The position numbers were made by a program, and so were the translations under genes. DNA of 64,000 nt, taken from assembly GCA_033816765.1 (NCBI GenBank), contig CM066292.1, forward strand, positions 558,001 to 622,000. Direction: 5' to 3'. Positions 1 to 13,760 of this stretch are shown in pieces (position 1 is the stretch's first letter; each line of letters opens with the position of its first letter). The notes below the pieces were generated by a model. It had not been told where the DNA came from. It saw only the letters and a program-made list of their open reading frames with translations, and searched no databases. This DNA is from Nothopassalora personata (lineage: Eukaryota; Ascomycota; Dothideomycetes; Mycosphaerellales; Mycosphaerellaceae).

Positions 1-1543
<1,543 letters not shown>

Positions 1544-2007
1544 TGTTAGGTTTAGGATAACCTAATAATATTATAAGTTAAGAAGATAGGCTTAATTAGA
1601 TTTAGGCTCGGGCCGGTAAGACGCTAAGGAAGAGTATAAAAGTAGTAGTGTCCTAGTCTTATAAAGACTTAAGAAACAGTGTAGTAGAGATTAAATTACC
1701 GTATATTCTGAATAGTAATATTAAATAGTGAGTTAAACGCATTAGAATCATAAGGGTTTTTAGCGTTCCTAACTATAACGGAAATTATCCTTTAATCTAT
1801 CCTAATCTATTAATCTATTTCATAGATTATATAGAGTAATAGATTAGTTAATGTCTTACTCTAGTCTAATCTATTAATCTATTCTATAGATTATATAGAG
1901 TAATAGATTACTCTATAGTAGCCATGCCTATTTAGCTATAGTCGTATCTACTTAAGTATAGAGGCTCTAATTAGTCGCTAGGTATTAGCCTAATCTAATC
2001 CGTAATA
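1544..2007 (-). repeat. Gypsy A 3' LTR
   Basis: Aligns with 5544-6008 almost end to end, including the internal near-palindromic 'taatctattaatctatt' block. It lies after the integrase in the element's reading direction. The two copies differ at many sites, as expected after independent RIP. Confidence 0.85.
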
Positions 2008-3039
2008 CTATTATCGCCCTCTTAGTTTCACTTACTACGAGCTTAGCTTATAGTCTTACTACCTCGTCTTCTTACTTATTATTCTCGTTTATATCTCCTT
2101 AATATACTGAAGGCTCCTTCTTCTATAAGTACCTTCCGTTATCTTAAGTAAGCGGAAACTATGAACAATTTAAGAGAAATGATAATATAGTCTTATTCTA
2201 ACTATCGGGTATATTTGCGGGTATATAAGGTACACGTGTCATTAGGGTAGTATAATAAGTATATTTATCGTAATATTTGTTCTAATATAAAGGTATTACG
2301 TTCCGAGTTTCATTACCTAATTAGTAAAAAGAAGAAACTATAGCGGTAGATAAAGGAAGCCTACAAGGCTTAGAAGCGTACTCGCGAGGCCCTAAATATT
2401 GTACATATAAAGTAAGAACGGTTATATAGATAGATAGAGGTTATAGATTAGAGAGCTAACGAGACTATTACTGTAGAGTTAGGAACCCTATTAGAGCTAG
2501 AGTAGGAGGAGTCGGTAGACTTCTCCCTAGCTCCTAACACTTAGGAACTTCTAGTTGACTAAGGTTATAATATCTCCTCTAACTTCTAGTTATATAGTCC
2601 TCCTTCTCTTTAGGATTCCTTTAGCGCTAGAAGTACTCTATTAGAAGTAGCCGGTAGTTCTTAAGGTTCTTTCTCGTTCCTAGGTATTTTCTAATTTATC
2701 GTATCCTTTCTATTTAATAAGATATTGCTAACCTCTCTTATCTAGGATTTTGTTAACTTTAAATTCGTTTTCTAATTCTAGCTTAAGATAGTAGAAGCTT
2801 TCTTAGTATGGTGTTCTAGCGTCTATAGGTTATAACTTAGAGACATAGAAGACTAGATAGAATTTTACGTTAGGTAGTAGTTATAGGCGGTAGTTAACTA
2901 GTCCTATAACTTTATCGATAAAAATAGTCCTAACTTAACGTAATCTAGCTTCTTAGTCTATCTTCTTATTCTTAAGTTTTTAATAAGGAGATAGATCTTA
3001 TCCCCCTTCTTTAGTAGATGTACTATTTTTCTTACGTCT

Positions 3040-4385
3040 TACTATTATTAAGATAATTTTTATTATATATCTTTAATTACCTTACGTATTTCTTTATACA
3101 CTTCCTTAAGAGTATCCGCTGTTATAATTGCTCTTTTAGCTTATAGGTAGGATCTAGGTATTATAAATAGGTTAGGATCTATACTAAAGTTTGTATAAAA
3201 TAGTATTATTAGAGTTATCTCTAATTTAGAGTTATGTAGTACAATCTGCACTATTAGTAGTAGTAAAGCCTAGTTGTCTTATACGTAGTTAATATAATGT
3301 CGTAGGTATTGTTCTAACTTCTAGTTTATTCTCTTAGTCTATCCGTCTATCTCTAGAGAATATACTATTAATAGCTTATGTTTAATTCCGATTGTTCCTA
3401 TAAGCGTCCTCTAGTAGTTTAATATAAATAGCTTATCTCCATACGTTATAAATACTTAGGGGAATCCGTAGTATTAGATAAGTCTATTTATTACAAGGTA
3501 TCTAAGCTACTCTATATTATATATCTCTACTGTAGGAATAAAGTGTACGTATTTTGTAAGTCTATAAACTATAACTAATATTATATTGTATAGTTATTCC
3601 GTAACTTACTTCGTTAACGACGGGAGTTTTATAATAAAGTCTATTTCAACTTTGTCCTATAGTTTTAATAGTAGTGTTTTAAAATATAGGTAACTATACT
3701 TTACGTATGTCGCGGCTTTATTTCGTTAGTAGTGTAGGTATTGCTTAATATAGCGTAATATCTTTTAGCCTTATCTATAGAAATAGGAAGCTACGTTATA
3801 TTAGGTCTATTATCTTTAAAGTTCTAGGATGTCTATATATAGGTTTGTCGTAATGTTATCGTATACACTCTTTTTCTTAATCCTTAGGTACTTAGTTTTT
3901 TCCTTACGATATAGGGAATTGTTTATTCCTATTACCTAGTATCCGTATAGTATCATTAAATTTTCTTATGTGTATACTAAGACTTCTATTAGGGTTTATC
4001 TTTAGTATCTTATATTACACTAGTTTTTTCTCTCTATATAGTTGCTTCTTTAGCTTAGCGCGTTAGCGTAGCCATTCTCTCTTCCTAGAGTATATTTAAT
4101 CTCGAACTTATACTACTATAGTAGCTCCGACTAGCAGGCTTACCTTTAGGTAAGTTCTTTTATCGCCGTAAAGTACGTAAGATTCTTATAGTTAGAAAGA
4201 ATTATTAGCTTTAGTAAACCCTTAACATATACTCTCTAATACTATATTACGGTAATAATAGCTAGAAGCTCTTTAGGTATCTCTATCTATCGTATATTTA
4301 TGTTAAATACTCGCCTACTGCTATATTAGACGTACTAGTCTTAATATAAAGGCTTCTAGAACTATTTTAGGATTTGGACTTAATC
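3040..4385 (-). pseudogene. Gypsy A pol relic: RNase H and integrase
   Basis: Minus-strand translation shows the end of a Ty3/gypsy RNase H at about 4210-4060 ('YKNLTYFTAIKEL', 'KYTLGRENGYANALS'). The integrase follows from about 3900 to 3050, with 'DKVEIDFI', 'VYRLTKYVHFIPT', 'YYGFPKVFIT' and 'TKRINQKLEQYLRHYINY'. Many codons are stops that read as W or Q before RIP. In an active element this protein degrades the RNA of the hybrid and inserts cDNA. Here it is dead, and the upstream reverse transcriptase is deleted. Confidence 0.88.
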
Positions 4386-4599
4386 TCGTAGTTAACTCTC
4401 CGTATTATTATATTAACCTATAGTAGGTAGTTCTTATAACTATAGTATCCTCCTCGCCTTAGAATAGGTCTAGAAGGGGTATATTACTTCCGTTACTAAC
4501 TCCCTTCTCTACTCCTCGAGTATAGTTAGTATTACCTAGTAATCTAATACTACTCTTAAGTTTACTACTTTCTTATTATATTATTAAACTACTTACGGC

Positions 4600-5480
4600 G
4601 TACTTCATTCTTACTATAGCAATCTCTCGCTATAAAGCCTCCCTTACTATAGGTATAGTAGGTAATACTTCCTTTTAAACTCCTAGGCTTAAACTTACCC
4701 CTATTCCTAATCTTACGACCTTTCTTAGTAACGTTAAGCTCTATTAGCTATAGTCTATAGTATATTATATAAGTCTTAGGCTTATTATTATCGTAAGTAT
4801 TATTAAAGCCTATATTATTTCGATTATTATAGCCTAGTATAAATCTAGCTATTCGGGATACCTTAGAGTTATATTGTCGTTCTAGAGCTCTCTTATAGAG
4901 CTTATTGTTACGATCGATTATAACTCTAACTAGGTCGCCTAAGCTATAATCCTTCTAACTGTCCCTTATTAACTCGTCCTTAACTTACTCCTTTAGTCCT
5001 CTTCGATATATAAATTAAAGTACTTTACTATTCCAATCGGTAACTTACGTATAACTCTAGAATTTATTAGTATATTTAGCCGTAGACATCTTGTAACTTA
5101 AGTACTAGATAATATAAACGGTAGTAGTAATCTCGGTAGAGATCCTAAAGACGCTCTTTATAGTATACTTAAGATAATTATAAGACTTAAAAATTCTATC
5201 GGTCTTGTCTTCGTTTCTATCTAGGTACTTCCTAAGAAATAGTTCAACCTAATACTATACTCGTCCTTAAAGAAAGGTAGTTATAAAGATAGGCTTTAGG
5301 TTATTAGCTATTAGATTTAATATAAAGTACATGTCTAGCTAAGTAGCCTAAGTATTAAACTTGTCTCGATTGTTATAATATAAGTCTAGCTTACTAATCC
5401 TAAGGGTATTGTTACCTATATAAGTAGCTAAGGTATTAATAGTATTATTTACGGTCCAAGGTTATTAGGCTCTACTTACT
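4600..5480 (-). pseudogene. Gypsy A gag relic with zinc knuckle
   Basis: At about 4690-4605 the minus strand reads 'YYTYSKGGFIARDC', a CCHC knuckle (CxxCxxxGHxxxxC) in which two cysteines became tyrosine (tgt to tat) and the histidine is lost. The capsid part upstream is inferred from position and from its homology to 48546-48857, where the same Gag-region sequence recurs next to a telomere tract. Confidence 0.75.
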
Positions 5481-5543
5481 TTACTAACGGCGGGTATTCC
5501 CCGTTAACTCTATTAGTCTCCTATTATAGAGGGCGCTCAAAGC

Positions 5544-6008
5544 TATTTAGTTTAGTATAAACTAATAATATTATAAGTTAAGAACATAAGCTTAATCGGG
5601 CTTATTCTTAGGCTACTAAGACGTTAAGGGAGAGTAATAAATTAGTAGTATCCTAGTCTTATAAAGACTTAAGAAATAGTATAGTAGAGGTTAGGTTACG
5701 GTATATTCTAAATAGTAATATTATGTAGTAAGTTAAACGTATTAGAACTATAAGGGGTTTTAGCGTTCCTAAATACAAAGGAAATTGTACTTTAATCTAT
5801 TCTAATCTATTAATCTATTCTATAGAATATATAGAGTAATAGATTAGTTAATGTCGTACTCTAGTCTAATCTATTAAACTATTCTATAGATTATATAGAG
5901 TAGTAGATTACTCTATAGTAGCTATGCCGTATTTAGCCGTTATCCTATCTAATTAAGTATAGAGGCTCTAATTAGTTGCTAGATATTAGCTTAATCTAAT
6001 CCGTAATA
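5544..6008 (-). repeat. Gypsy A 5' LTR
   Basis: Partner of 1544-2007. In the element's minus-strand direction this is the promoter-bearing LTR. RIP has changed most CpA/TpG sites, so promoter function is unlikely. Confidence 0.85.
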
Positions 6009-6563
6009 AAGGGCTATATATCTATACTATACTCGGTCGCTAACTGTAGATACTATATCTCTTAGTCGGGTTAGGTAAGGTATAAACTACGGGACATTAC
6101 TCTTATAAGAGTTCCTATAGTTACCGGTTTACCCGAGGTTTAGGTTTTAAGTCTTAGCCGCTTAAGATAAATCGTATTTCGAGCCTTAGTAGAAGATAGA
6201 TTCCTATCTCTTACTAGCAAGCTAAGAGACTAGTTGTATAGGGAATTATATATTATAATCGGTCGCGGTTACATTTATAATATATAGGCGTTTTATACGC
6301 GCGGATAACTAGTGGTTTTAGAGTTAATATTACTTAGTAATTAATAATAAATGTTTATATTGCCTTACTATTATACGCCCCGGAAGCGGTACGTCCGGGA
6401 GGGAGTATAATTAATTATAAGGGGATTATAGAATAGACTCGGGTTACGTAACATTAGTAAAGAGTTATATACACGTACTATTCTCAGTCGCTAACCGTAG
6501 ATACTATACCTTTTAGTTCGGTTAGGTAAGGTATAAAGTAGGGGACGTCGCTCTTATAAGAGA
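6009..6563. repeat. Direct repeats flanking gypsy A
   Basis: About 105 bp at 6009-6115 ('cggtcgctaactgtagatac') recurs at 6455-6563 ('cagtcgctaaccgtagatac'). The sequence just left of gypsy A (about 1517-1540) matches 6438-6461. Removing gypsy A would therefore restore a second copy of the 6430-6563 repeat, which supports the insertion boundaries. No coding signal was seen. Confidence 0.65.
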
Positions 6564-6569
6564 ACTTTA

Positions 6570-6765
6570 AGGAAATATTATAATATATAGTATAGTATAC
6601 CTATAATCTCGTAATTATAGATAAACTAAATCTTACCTCCTTCTATAGACGGTTTACGCGTCGCTATATATACGTATACGCGTTACGTACGGTTTACTAA
6701 GCCGAGCCTAGTTATATGTTATATATAAGGGTTAGCTATAGACTACCCTTATAATTACCTCCCCT
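6570..6765 (-). repeat. Gypsy B 3' LTR (approximate)
   Basis: Shares 'agataaactaaatcttacct', a run of tatacg/cgcgttacgt motifs and 'ttatatataagg' with 25095-25283 in the same order. The ends are blurred by RIP. Confidence 0.65.
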
Positions 6766-7931
6766 TCTAGTAGGCGCTACTCTTAGCTCGCGGCTTTAGG
6801 AGGTTTCTATATAGTAGCTCTGTCTACTTCTCGCTAGTTCTAGTACTATACGGTTTACCTACGTATTACGTACGTAATATTATTAAGGTATAAGAGGTCG
6901 AAGCTAAAGTTACTAGGTCTAAGTAACTCGAGGGTTTAAAAAGTATATCCTTTTTCCCCTTTCCTTCTCTTACTCGTACTACGTTATTATAGCGTACCGT
7001 ACCTATACTACTACTATAGCTTCTAAGGAGGCTATCTAAGATTAACTATATTAAGAGACCTTAGTATATAACGTACTAGACCTACTACTACTATTATTAG
7101 TACTACTATAGGCGTCTAGCGCACTAAGCGTACTAGATACGCTTACGAAGCGTAGGTTTAGCGCGTTAGGGCTATAGATCCTAAAATCTTACTAGCGAAG
7201 CGAAGCGCCTTAATACTAATATTAAGATATACTTATACTACCTACTATACTTTATCCGTAGTAGGGTTTCTCTACGCTTACTACTTACGATACGCTTACT
7301 AACCGTATACTAGACGAGACTAATACGTATAATAGTATTACTACCGGGAAGTTATTAAAGAAGTATAGACGCTACCGTACTAGCCGCTATAAGTACAAGA
7401 GTAATAATAATATTACTATTACTACGCTAGTAGCTCGCCTACGCGTAGTACAAGTATAGCGTAATAAGTTTATTAAATAGCTTAGTAACCCTCCTACTAA
7501 GGAGGAATAGGAGGCTCTTAATAAGTAGCGTTACCTCTAAGCTAATATTAGGGAGTAGATTCTTAGTATAAGTACTACGTCTTACGTATACTCTACGCGC
7601 TCGCTACGTATACTATGCTATTGCTCCTTATAGAACTCGGCTAACCTCTTCCTAGGGTAGGAGATAATTTAATACCTATAAGAATAAGCGTCTTAGTAAG
7701 ATACGTGTACGCCCTACCGGCGCCGCTACTACTAGTTCCTCCTTTACCGCCGCTAATACGTCTATAGTCCTATATTAATAGTAGGACCGGGCCCTTAATG
7801 GACTCTTTAAGCTTAGTTATACTATAAGTAGCCTATATATTATATATATATCTTATACTAACTATACTTATAGTTCCTATAGGGTAAGAATATTAATACT
7901 ACGGCCGCTAATTAGGCCTTCTTGCTAGCTC

Positions 7932-8099
<168 letters not shown>

Positions 8100-8779
8100 G
8101 GTAAGCGTACGCGGCGCCTACTAGCTACTCGCTACGCGCCTATCTTTAGTCTATATTGCTCCTTCGGGTTACGCCCCTATAAAGGGTCTTACTTCAATTT
8201 TAATTCTTATTTATAGATATATAATCTTCCCTCTTCCCTTCTATATCTTATATCTCCTTCCGTAACGCCTCGTATTTAACTACTATATACGTAGTATTCG
8301 TTAGTTCTTATACCAGCCCCTAGCTATTATATTCCTCTAGCTAGCCCTTCTATTATACTAGGTACTATACTTTACTCTTATATCTACGCTTTTCTAGTAC
8401 TACCTCTACTTTATATTCCCTATCTTTATTAGCAAGAGGTATAATAATACCTCTATCCTTCTTACTACTCGTATACGGCTCGAGGAGGAATATATAGAAT
8501 ATATTATAGATTCTTAATCCTATTAGTAGTACTAGGCGGTACGCCTACGTACTAATAGCGTCGATAATACGATAAGGACTAACAAACTTCGAACCTATCT
8601 TCTTCTTTAGTAATACTACTAGTTTTGGGTTCTTTATAGATAATGGAACTATATTACCTACGTAATAGCTCCTAGCTTTATAAGTCTTATTATAGTAGCG
8701 GGCTTAGTTATCTACTATAGTCTTCTAGCGTCGCGTAAGTATAGCGGGTATTTCTTATATATGACTAATTAAGTCTAAC

Positions 8780-9340
8780 GCTACTATTACCTTCCCTTCC
8801 TAGATCTTACCTTAAGATCTCGTAGGGTATAGGGTAATTTGTAGTCTCTAACCGTACACTATGTCGAAGGGATTTATATATAGCGTAGGATAGACGCTAT
8901 TATTATACGCAAATTTAGTAATAGCTAGCTACTTAGCATTCTATCTAGATCTTGCTATAATAGTAGTAGCGGTATTACTCTAGGGTTTAGTTTGCCCTCT
9001 TAGTCTAACTATTAGTCTAAGTACAGAAGGCTATAGATAGCTTATACTTTACCTACGCCTCGAAGTAGAAGTTACTTTAGAACCGACTTATAAACATAGG
9101 CTCGCGGTTACTTACTATACCTAATAGGATACTATAGTACCTAACGAGTTTATCTTATAGAACCCTCGTAAGCTCCCTAGCTATATAGATTTTTCTTATA
9201 GGGATATATAAGTATATCTTATAGTAACGGTCGACGATTACTACGATTGTATTATATACGTATTTACTATGTATACTTAGCGGTAAGTCTATAATAAAAT
9301 TTATAGTACCCTCTTATAATAGACTATCTAGCCTAGATAA
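8780..9340 (-). pseudogene. Gypsy B integrase relic
   Basis: Minus-strand frames read 'NFIIDLPLS' near 9330, then a diverged core, then 'LAITKFAYNNSVYPTLYINP' near 8900-8840. This is the integrase catalytic-core pattern of Ty3/gypsy elements. Frames shift or stop repeatedly, so it is non-functional. The sequence between here and the (TAA)n array probably holds the integrase C terminus, which I could not resolve. Confidence 0.78.
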
Positions 9341-9899
9341 TAGTTATAACTCGCTATAGGGTCGATAGCGCCTCGCCTTTAAAGTTTAGTATATTCTATA
9401 GCTTTCTATATACTCTCTAATATCCTTACTAAGCAATTCCTACTAGTAGTTACGTTATAATAGCTCTTTAGTCTTTACCTTAATAAAGTGTCCTACGAGT
9501 ACATTATTGTAGTATATACGTAGTAGCTACGTCCTTACTACGTAGTCTTAGGCTACTATAATCGCGTTTCTATAATAGACTAACCCTTCTTTTATATACT
9601 AATCCTTATAGCCTCCTTTACTAGGCCCCGCCCTATATTATTATAGTATATATTTTTACTAGTAGCGATTAGGTTCCTTCTAGCTCGTAGGTTCTTACTA
9701 TAGCTACTATAACTATATTATCCTACATCCCTTTATAGGTAGTAGTTACGTGCCTTACTATAGGCGTATCCTCTCTAAGTAGGGATTCCTTCTAGAAAGA
9801 TAGCTTATTATTAATTAATTATTCTATTTACGTACTATATAACTCTAAGACTATATAACACGGGTAGGGTGCCCTAACATCTTCTAGTTAGTAGAGGAA

Positions 9900-11018
9900 A
9901 AGCCTTTTAGCAATAAAAACCTCTAAAAGTAAGTAGAGTTCCTTTCTCGTAATATTATAGAGGCCTTCTCGCCTTACGGGACCCGGCAGTTTTTCTATAC
10001 TCCTTTTACGCCGTAAAAGAAAGATAGCTTACTTTATAGGGTAGGACGTAAGTTTATGGTATACTACGGTACGCCTACGTAGTTACTACGCTACGATAGA
10101 GCGTTAACTAAGTTACTCTTCCCCGGCCTATATTCTACTATAAAGTTGAAAGACTATAGGAATGTAGTCTATTAAGCTTACCTCCTATTTAGCTACTTTG
10201 CTATTATAAACCCCTATAGATTTATATAGTTAATAAGTATCTAAAATGTATACGTTACGCCTTTAAGGTACGGTTACTAATACTTAAATATCTCTACTAC
10301 TACTAGTAGCTCCTAATCGTAAGTCTCGTACTTATACTTAGTAGGTATTATTATACGAGAATAGAAGGTAATTAGATACTACTTAGTACTAAATAGTTAT
10401 AAGATAATACCTGTAGTTGTAAAACCTAAGGCGTTCGTCTTAACTCGTATACGTAGCGTAAGATTAAAGTACCTTAGAACAGATACTCCTAGGAAACTAG
10501 CTTTTAGCTGTTAGAACGCTTACTCCTTGTAAGCGGACTATATAAGAAAGCCTTACTTCTTACTATTCTTAGATCCCTCTAATAGGTCTATTAGTAGCTA
10601 AGAGATTCTTAAATAACCTTTGTTAGAACGCCTATAGAAAGAAGTTATAGAATCATAGGAAGGATTAAACCTTATAGAAGGTCGTAGGCGTATGCTATTC
10701 CTCGATTATAGCTACCCTACTCCTATCTATCGATACGTATACGACGCTTATAATAAACCCTAGGAACCTAGTACTCGCCTAGAAGAAGCTATACTTCTTT
10801 AGGTTTACGAATAGGACGAACTTCTATAGCCTCTTAAGTACCGCGCGTACGGCTCGTATCTACTCCTTACGCGTCTCGCTATAGATAAGGATATTATCTA
10901 AATAGACTACATAGATATTATCTACTTACCTAGTAAGGGCCTTATTAATATACCCCTTAAAGGTAGCTAGTATATTAGTTAATTTAAAAGGTATTACTAA
11001 GTACTTATAGTAACTATA
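9900..11018 (-). pseudogene. Gypsy B reverse transcriptase (C-terminal part) and RNase H region
   Basis: Directly left of copia 1 the minus strand reads 'YSYYKYLVIPFKLTNILATF' and then 'VVYLDNILIYSETRKE'. The catalytic YLDD box has become YLDN (gac to aac, a RIP-type change). 'LFVNLKKYSFF' follows. RNase H is expected further down, but I did not find its catalytic motifs. The upstream half of this RT lies at 17744-18065, beyond copia 1. Confidence 0.85.
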
Positions 11019-11023
11019 TTACG

Positions 11024-11270
11024 TGTTAAGTTGAGACCTTACAGGATACGTAGTTAGCAGCGGAGTAGAGTAAGAGATTAATCTTCAACTGGCTAATAGC
11101 TACAGGGCATGTAGCAATATATTAGGAACCAATGTATTATTTGTGTTAAATGTCTATCTAAGCTAAAGGGGATAGAAGGTGTCTTCCGACAAGCTAAGTT
11201 ATTATAGATGCCTTAGGCTATTAGATTACAACCTAACTGTTAACTCCCCCTAAGATGCTACATCTTAACA
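11024..11270 (-). repeat. Copia 1 3' LTR
   Basis: 247 bp, TGTTAAG...CTTAACA. It differs from the right LTR at scattered, mostly G/A and C/T sites, such as 'agttgagacc' versus 'agttaagacc'. Confidence 0.93.
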
Positions 11271-11802
11271 CTCCTACTTATCTCACATAGGAGGTTATAG
11301 TCTGCTCTTCTCCTGTTAGTAGTATTTGGACCTCTATAACAGGTTAAGCTAGCTCACAAACCTAGAAGTGTGGACTAGTCTTTAGCTTTATAAACCTATC
11401 TGCAACTATCTTAGATGTTAGGGTGTACTTAATAGCAATAAGCCTTCTCTACTAAAGTTTCCTAACAGCATTGTAGGCAATGTTAATATGCTTTAACTTG
11501 TTATAAACATGTGCATCCTTCACTAGGGTGAGGGCAGCTTAGTTGTTACCTCTTAATTAGACTAGTCTTAAGCTTAATATAGTCTACTAGTTTCTAGTAA
11601 TCTTTAGTTAATAGGAATAGTCTCCTACTAACTCTAGACAGTCTATCTCCCTTAGCAGTGAAGCTAGGAATTAGGATTGCTTTGTATATGCATTTATAGC
11701 TATGTATTTAGCTTCTATTATAGATGTTGCTATAGACTTTTGCTTCTTGCTTATCTAGGAGACTAGTGCCCTATAGAGGAAGAAGACATACCTAAGGAAA
11801 GA

Positions 11803-12563
11803 TTGATTGATTATTCCATTAACGTGCTATTTGAGTCAAAGACTATGCAACACGGGTCTCGAGAACGAGACCAAAATTTGAGAGAAGGAGAAAAGCCCCG
11901 TCGTACCCCGGACGTAAAAACTCCTTAAAAGATGCGAGCAACGCTCGCTATTCGAACCGTAAATCGAATATATTGCGGCGTAGTACGCGCGTACCCGGTA
12001 GTCGTGTCTTGTCGAGAATTGCGGTTTGTCGCCTTGCCCCGGGCGAGACAAGTTTTGCGCCCGTGTCTCGTTCTTGTTTTAAAAAGCCAAGCCGGCCGTA
12101 CCCGTACGCACCGAGCAAAATCCCAAGAAACACCCGTTGCCTCTGTTTCAATCCAGTCGCGTTCTCCGGTCTCGAGTGTAGCTCCTCGGTCGCAGTGGCC
12201 TCGCTGTCGTCCCCCCCTCGGCCTCTCTTGGTTCCAGCCGTGCAGTATACGTGGTTTGCGCCCCTAAACGCCTCTCTTGGTTCCAGCCGGCAGTTTACGT
12301 GGTTTGCCGGGACGACAGGTAGACAGCGCCTTCGTTGTTCGAGCGACGTGTACGCTATGTACGTCGCTTTCCCTTCTCGCAGTTCCGGAGTTCTTGTTTG
12401 TAGATTTTGAGCGTATCTCGTTCGTTCGGTTCGTCCGACCTGTCTTTTCTTGTTTCGAGTCGAGTAGGCTTGTATTTTTCGAGAGAGAGAGTCTTAGTTT
12501 CTCTTCGTCGTAACGAAGATACTTACGTCGTCCGCCGCGTGAAGGCGCTCTCTATAGGACGAC
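11803..12563 (-). mobile_element. SINE-like non-LTR element, best-preserved copy
   Basis: 761 bp flanked by a perfect 14-bp duplication (tacctaaggaaaga at 11789-11802 and 12564-12577). Removing the insert and one duplicate restores the copia 1 RNase H frame, so the boundaries are firm. A 13-14 bp duplication is typical of target-primed (non-LTR) retrotransposition, not of LTR elements. On the minus strand it starts GTCGTCCTATAG and ends in a (AATC)n-like tail. It is GC-rich and unmutated, with two imperfect internal repeats of about 48 bp ('gcctctcttggttccagcc'). Short ORFs cover it, but none resembles a known protein. Related copies: 25470-26244, 27909-28630, 58589-59400, and a 5' end at 39740. 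Confidence 0.88.
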
Positions 12564-13429
12564 TACCTAAGGAAAGAGACTCTGTCTGCTTTGTCTATTG
12601 TATAATTAGAGTTATAGTATCTAACTAGGCATCCTTCTCTATACCTAGAGAAGACAAGGCTAAGATTAGGATATAACTATAGATATCTTGTAATCTTCTT
12701 TAAAGCCTTTATGTAGTAGGCGGATAGGTCACTTACAAATAAGCTTATCCTTCCTAGGGTAAAAGCAATGTCTAGCCTTATAATTGTTGCTAGCTATATC
12801 TATGTACTATTGATACTCTAGTACTCTGCCTTGTTACACCTCTTATCTATGTAGCTTAAAGGTTTAAGAGCCTTATAGCTGTCTATAGGTAAGTGTGTAG
12901 GTGCTGCCTTCTTATAGTTTATCCCTATCTTAGCAAGGTTGTCCCTAATAAAGTGTCCCTAGTCAAGTTTTAGGATTCCTCTCCTCCTGTCCCTTATAAC
13001 TCTTATACTAAGGATCTTTTTAGGTTTACTAAGATCTTTAATCTTAAAGACTTTACTAAGTTCTCTTTTAAACTAGAGAATATCTGTTAACTTTAGTGCA
13101 GCAATTAGAATGTTATCTATATATATAATAATTATAATCTCTTTTTCCTTGTAAATAAGTAGGTATAGATCCACCTCTAACTATATAAATCTAATCTCTC
13201 TAAGCTTTAACATATAGAGTTGATTCTAATCTCTAGCTGCTTACTTAAGTCTATACAAGCTTTTAAGGATCTTAAACACTATGTTTAGTAGAAGCTTAAC
13301 TCCTAGTAGTAGTAACATAAAGATGTCTTTATAGAGGGTGCTTTCTATAAACGCATTGTTCACATCTACTTAGTAAAGATAGAGATCCTTCTTGTACACA
13401 ATAGCTATAAACACCCTAAGGGTGTCCTG

Positions 13430-13760
13430 TGTTAGGAACCGCTGTTCGTTATCCCAACTGGGCTTGGATCTTTGCAGTGATGTCTCTGACTCGTTGAGAA
13501 GGTAGTGGTCCCAAACAGTATATGGTGTATACTTGAAATGAGTTGAGCACGAAGCTCCTATCTACTTGCAAAAGAGCGTCGTCTATATAGTGCCATGTCT
13601 TGGCGCGGTCTGTCCTGCTCTCTCGGTAGAGCACCAAGAGCGCTCTGCTATGAGTCACTCTGCTATGAGTCACACAAGAGCGCCCGCTCATTGGCAGCGC
13701 GTGTCCCTATTCCCAACGAATGAAGTTCTTCCACGTGCACGATCGTACCGGACCGTAACA
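13430..13760. mobile_element. Solo LTR of the gag-only element family
   Basis: 331 bp starting TGTTAGGAACC and ending CCGTAACA, flanked by TCCTG at 13425-13429 and 13761-13765. Both outer parts match the LTRs at 43009-43381 and 45090-45478. In place of the 8-bp minisatellite it carries a different variable block with 'ctctgctatgagtcac' twice. It is unmutated, so it entered copia 1 after most RIP there or was too short to be affected. It is the product of LTR-LTR recombination. Confidence 0.93.

Larger units (their letters stand above)
1544..6008 (-). mobile_element. Gypsy A: RIPped Ty3/gypsy (chromovirus-like) retrotransposon
   Basis: Two direct repeats of about 465 bp (1544-2007 and 5544-6008) bound the element. 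Their ends fit TGTTA...TAACA once RIP changes are allowed for. Flanks AAGCG/AAGGG resemble a 5-bp target duplication with one mismatch. On the minus strand the order is Gag with zinc knuckle, RNase H, integrase. Only about 220 bp separate the zinc knuckle from RNase H, so protease and most of the reverse transcriptase are missing. Every domain carries RIP-type stops (tgg to tag, cag to tag). It cannot be autonomous. Confidence 0.88.

Noticed and set aside
11940..11965. B-box-like sequence (ggttcgaat on the minus strand) in the SINE-like element
   Set aside because: It lies far from the 5' end of the element and has no A-box partner at normal spacing, so a pol III promoter is not supported.
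11836..12628. Overlapping ORFs of 70-145 aa on both strands
   Set aside because: They lie in the GC-rich SINE-like element, overlap in several frames, and show no domain or consistent frame in the other copies.
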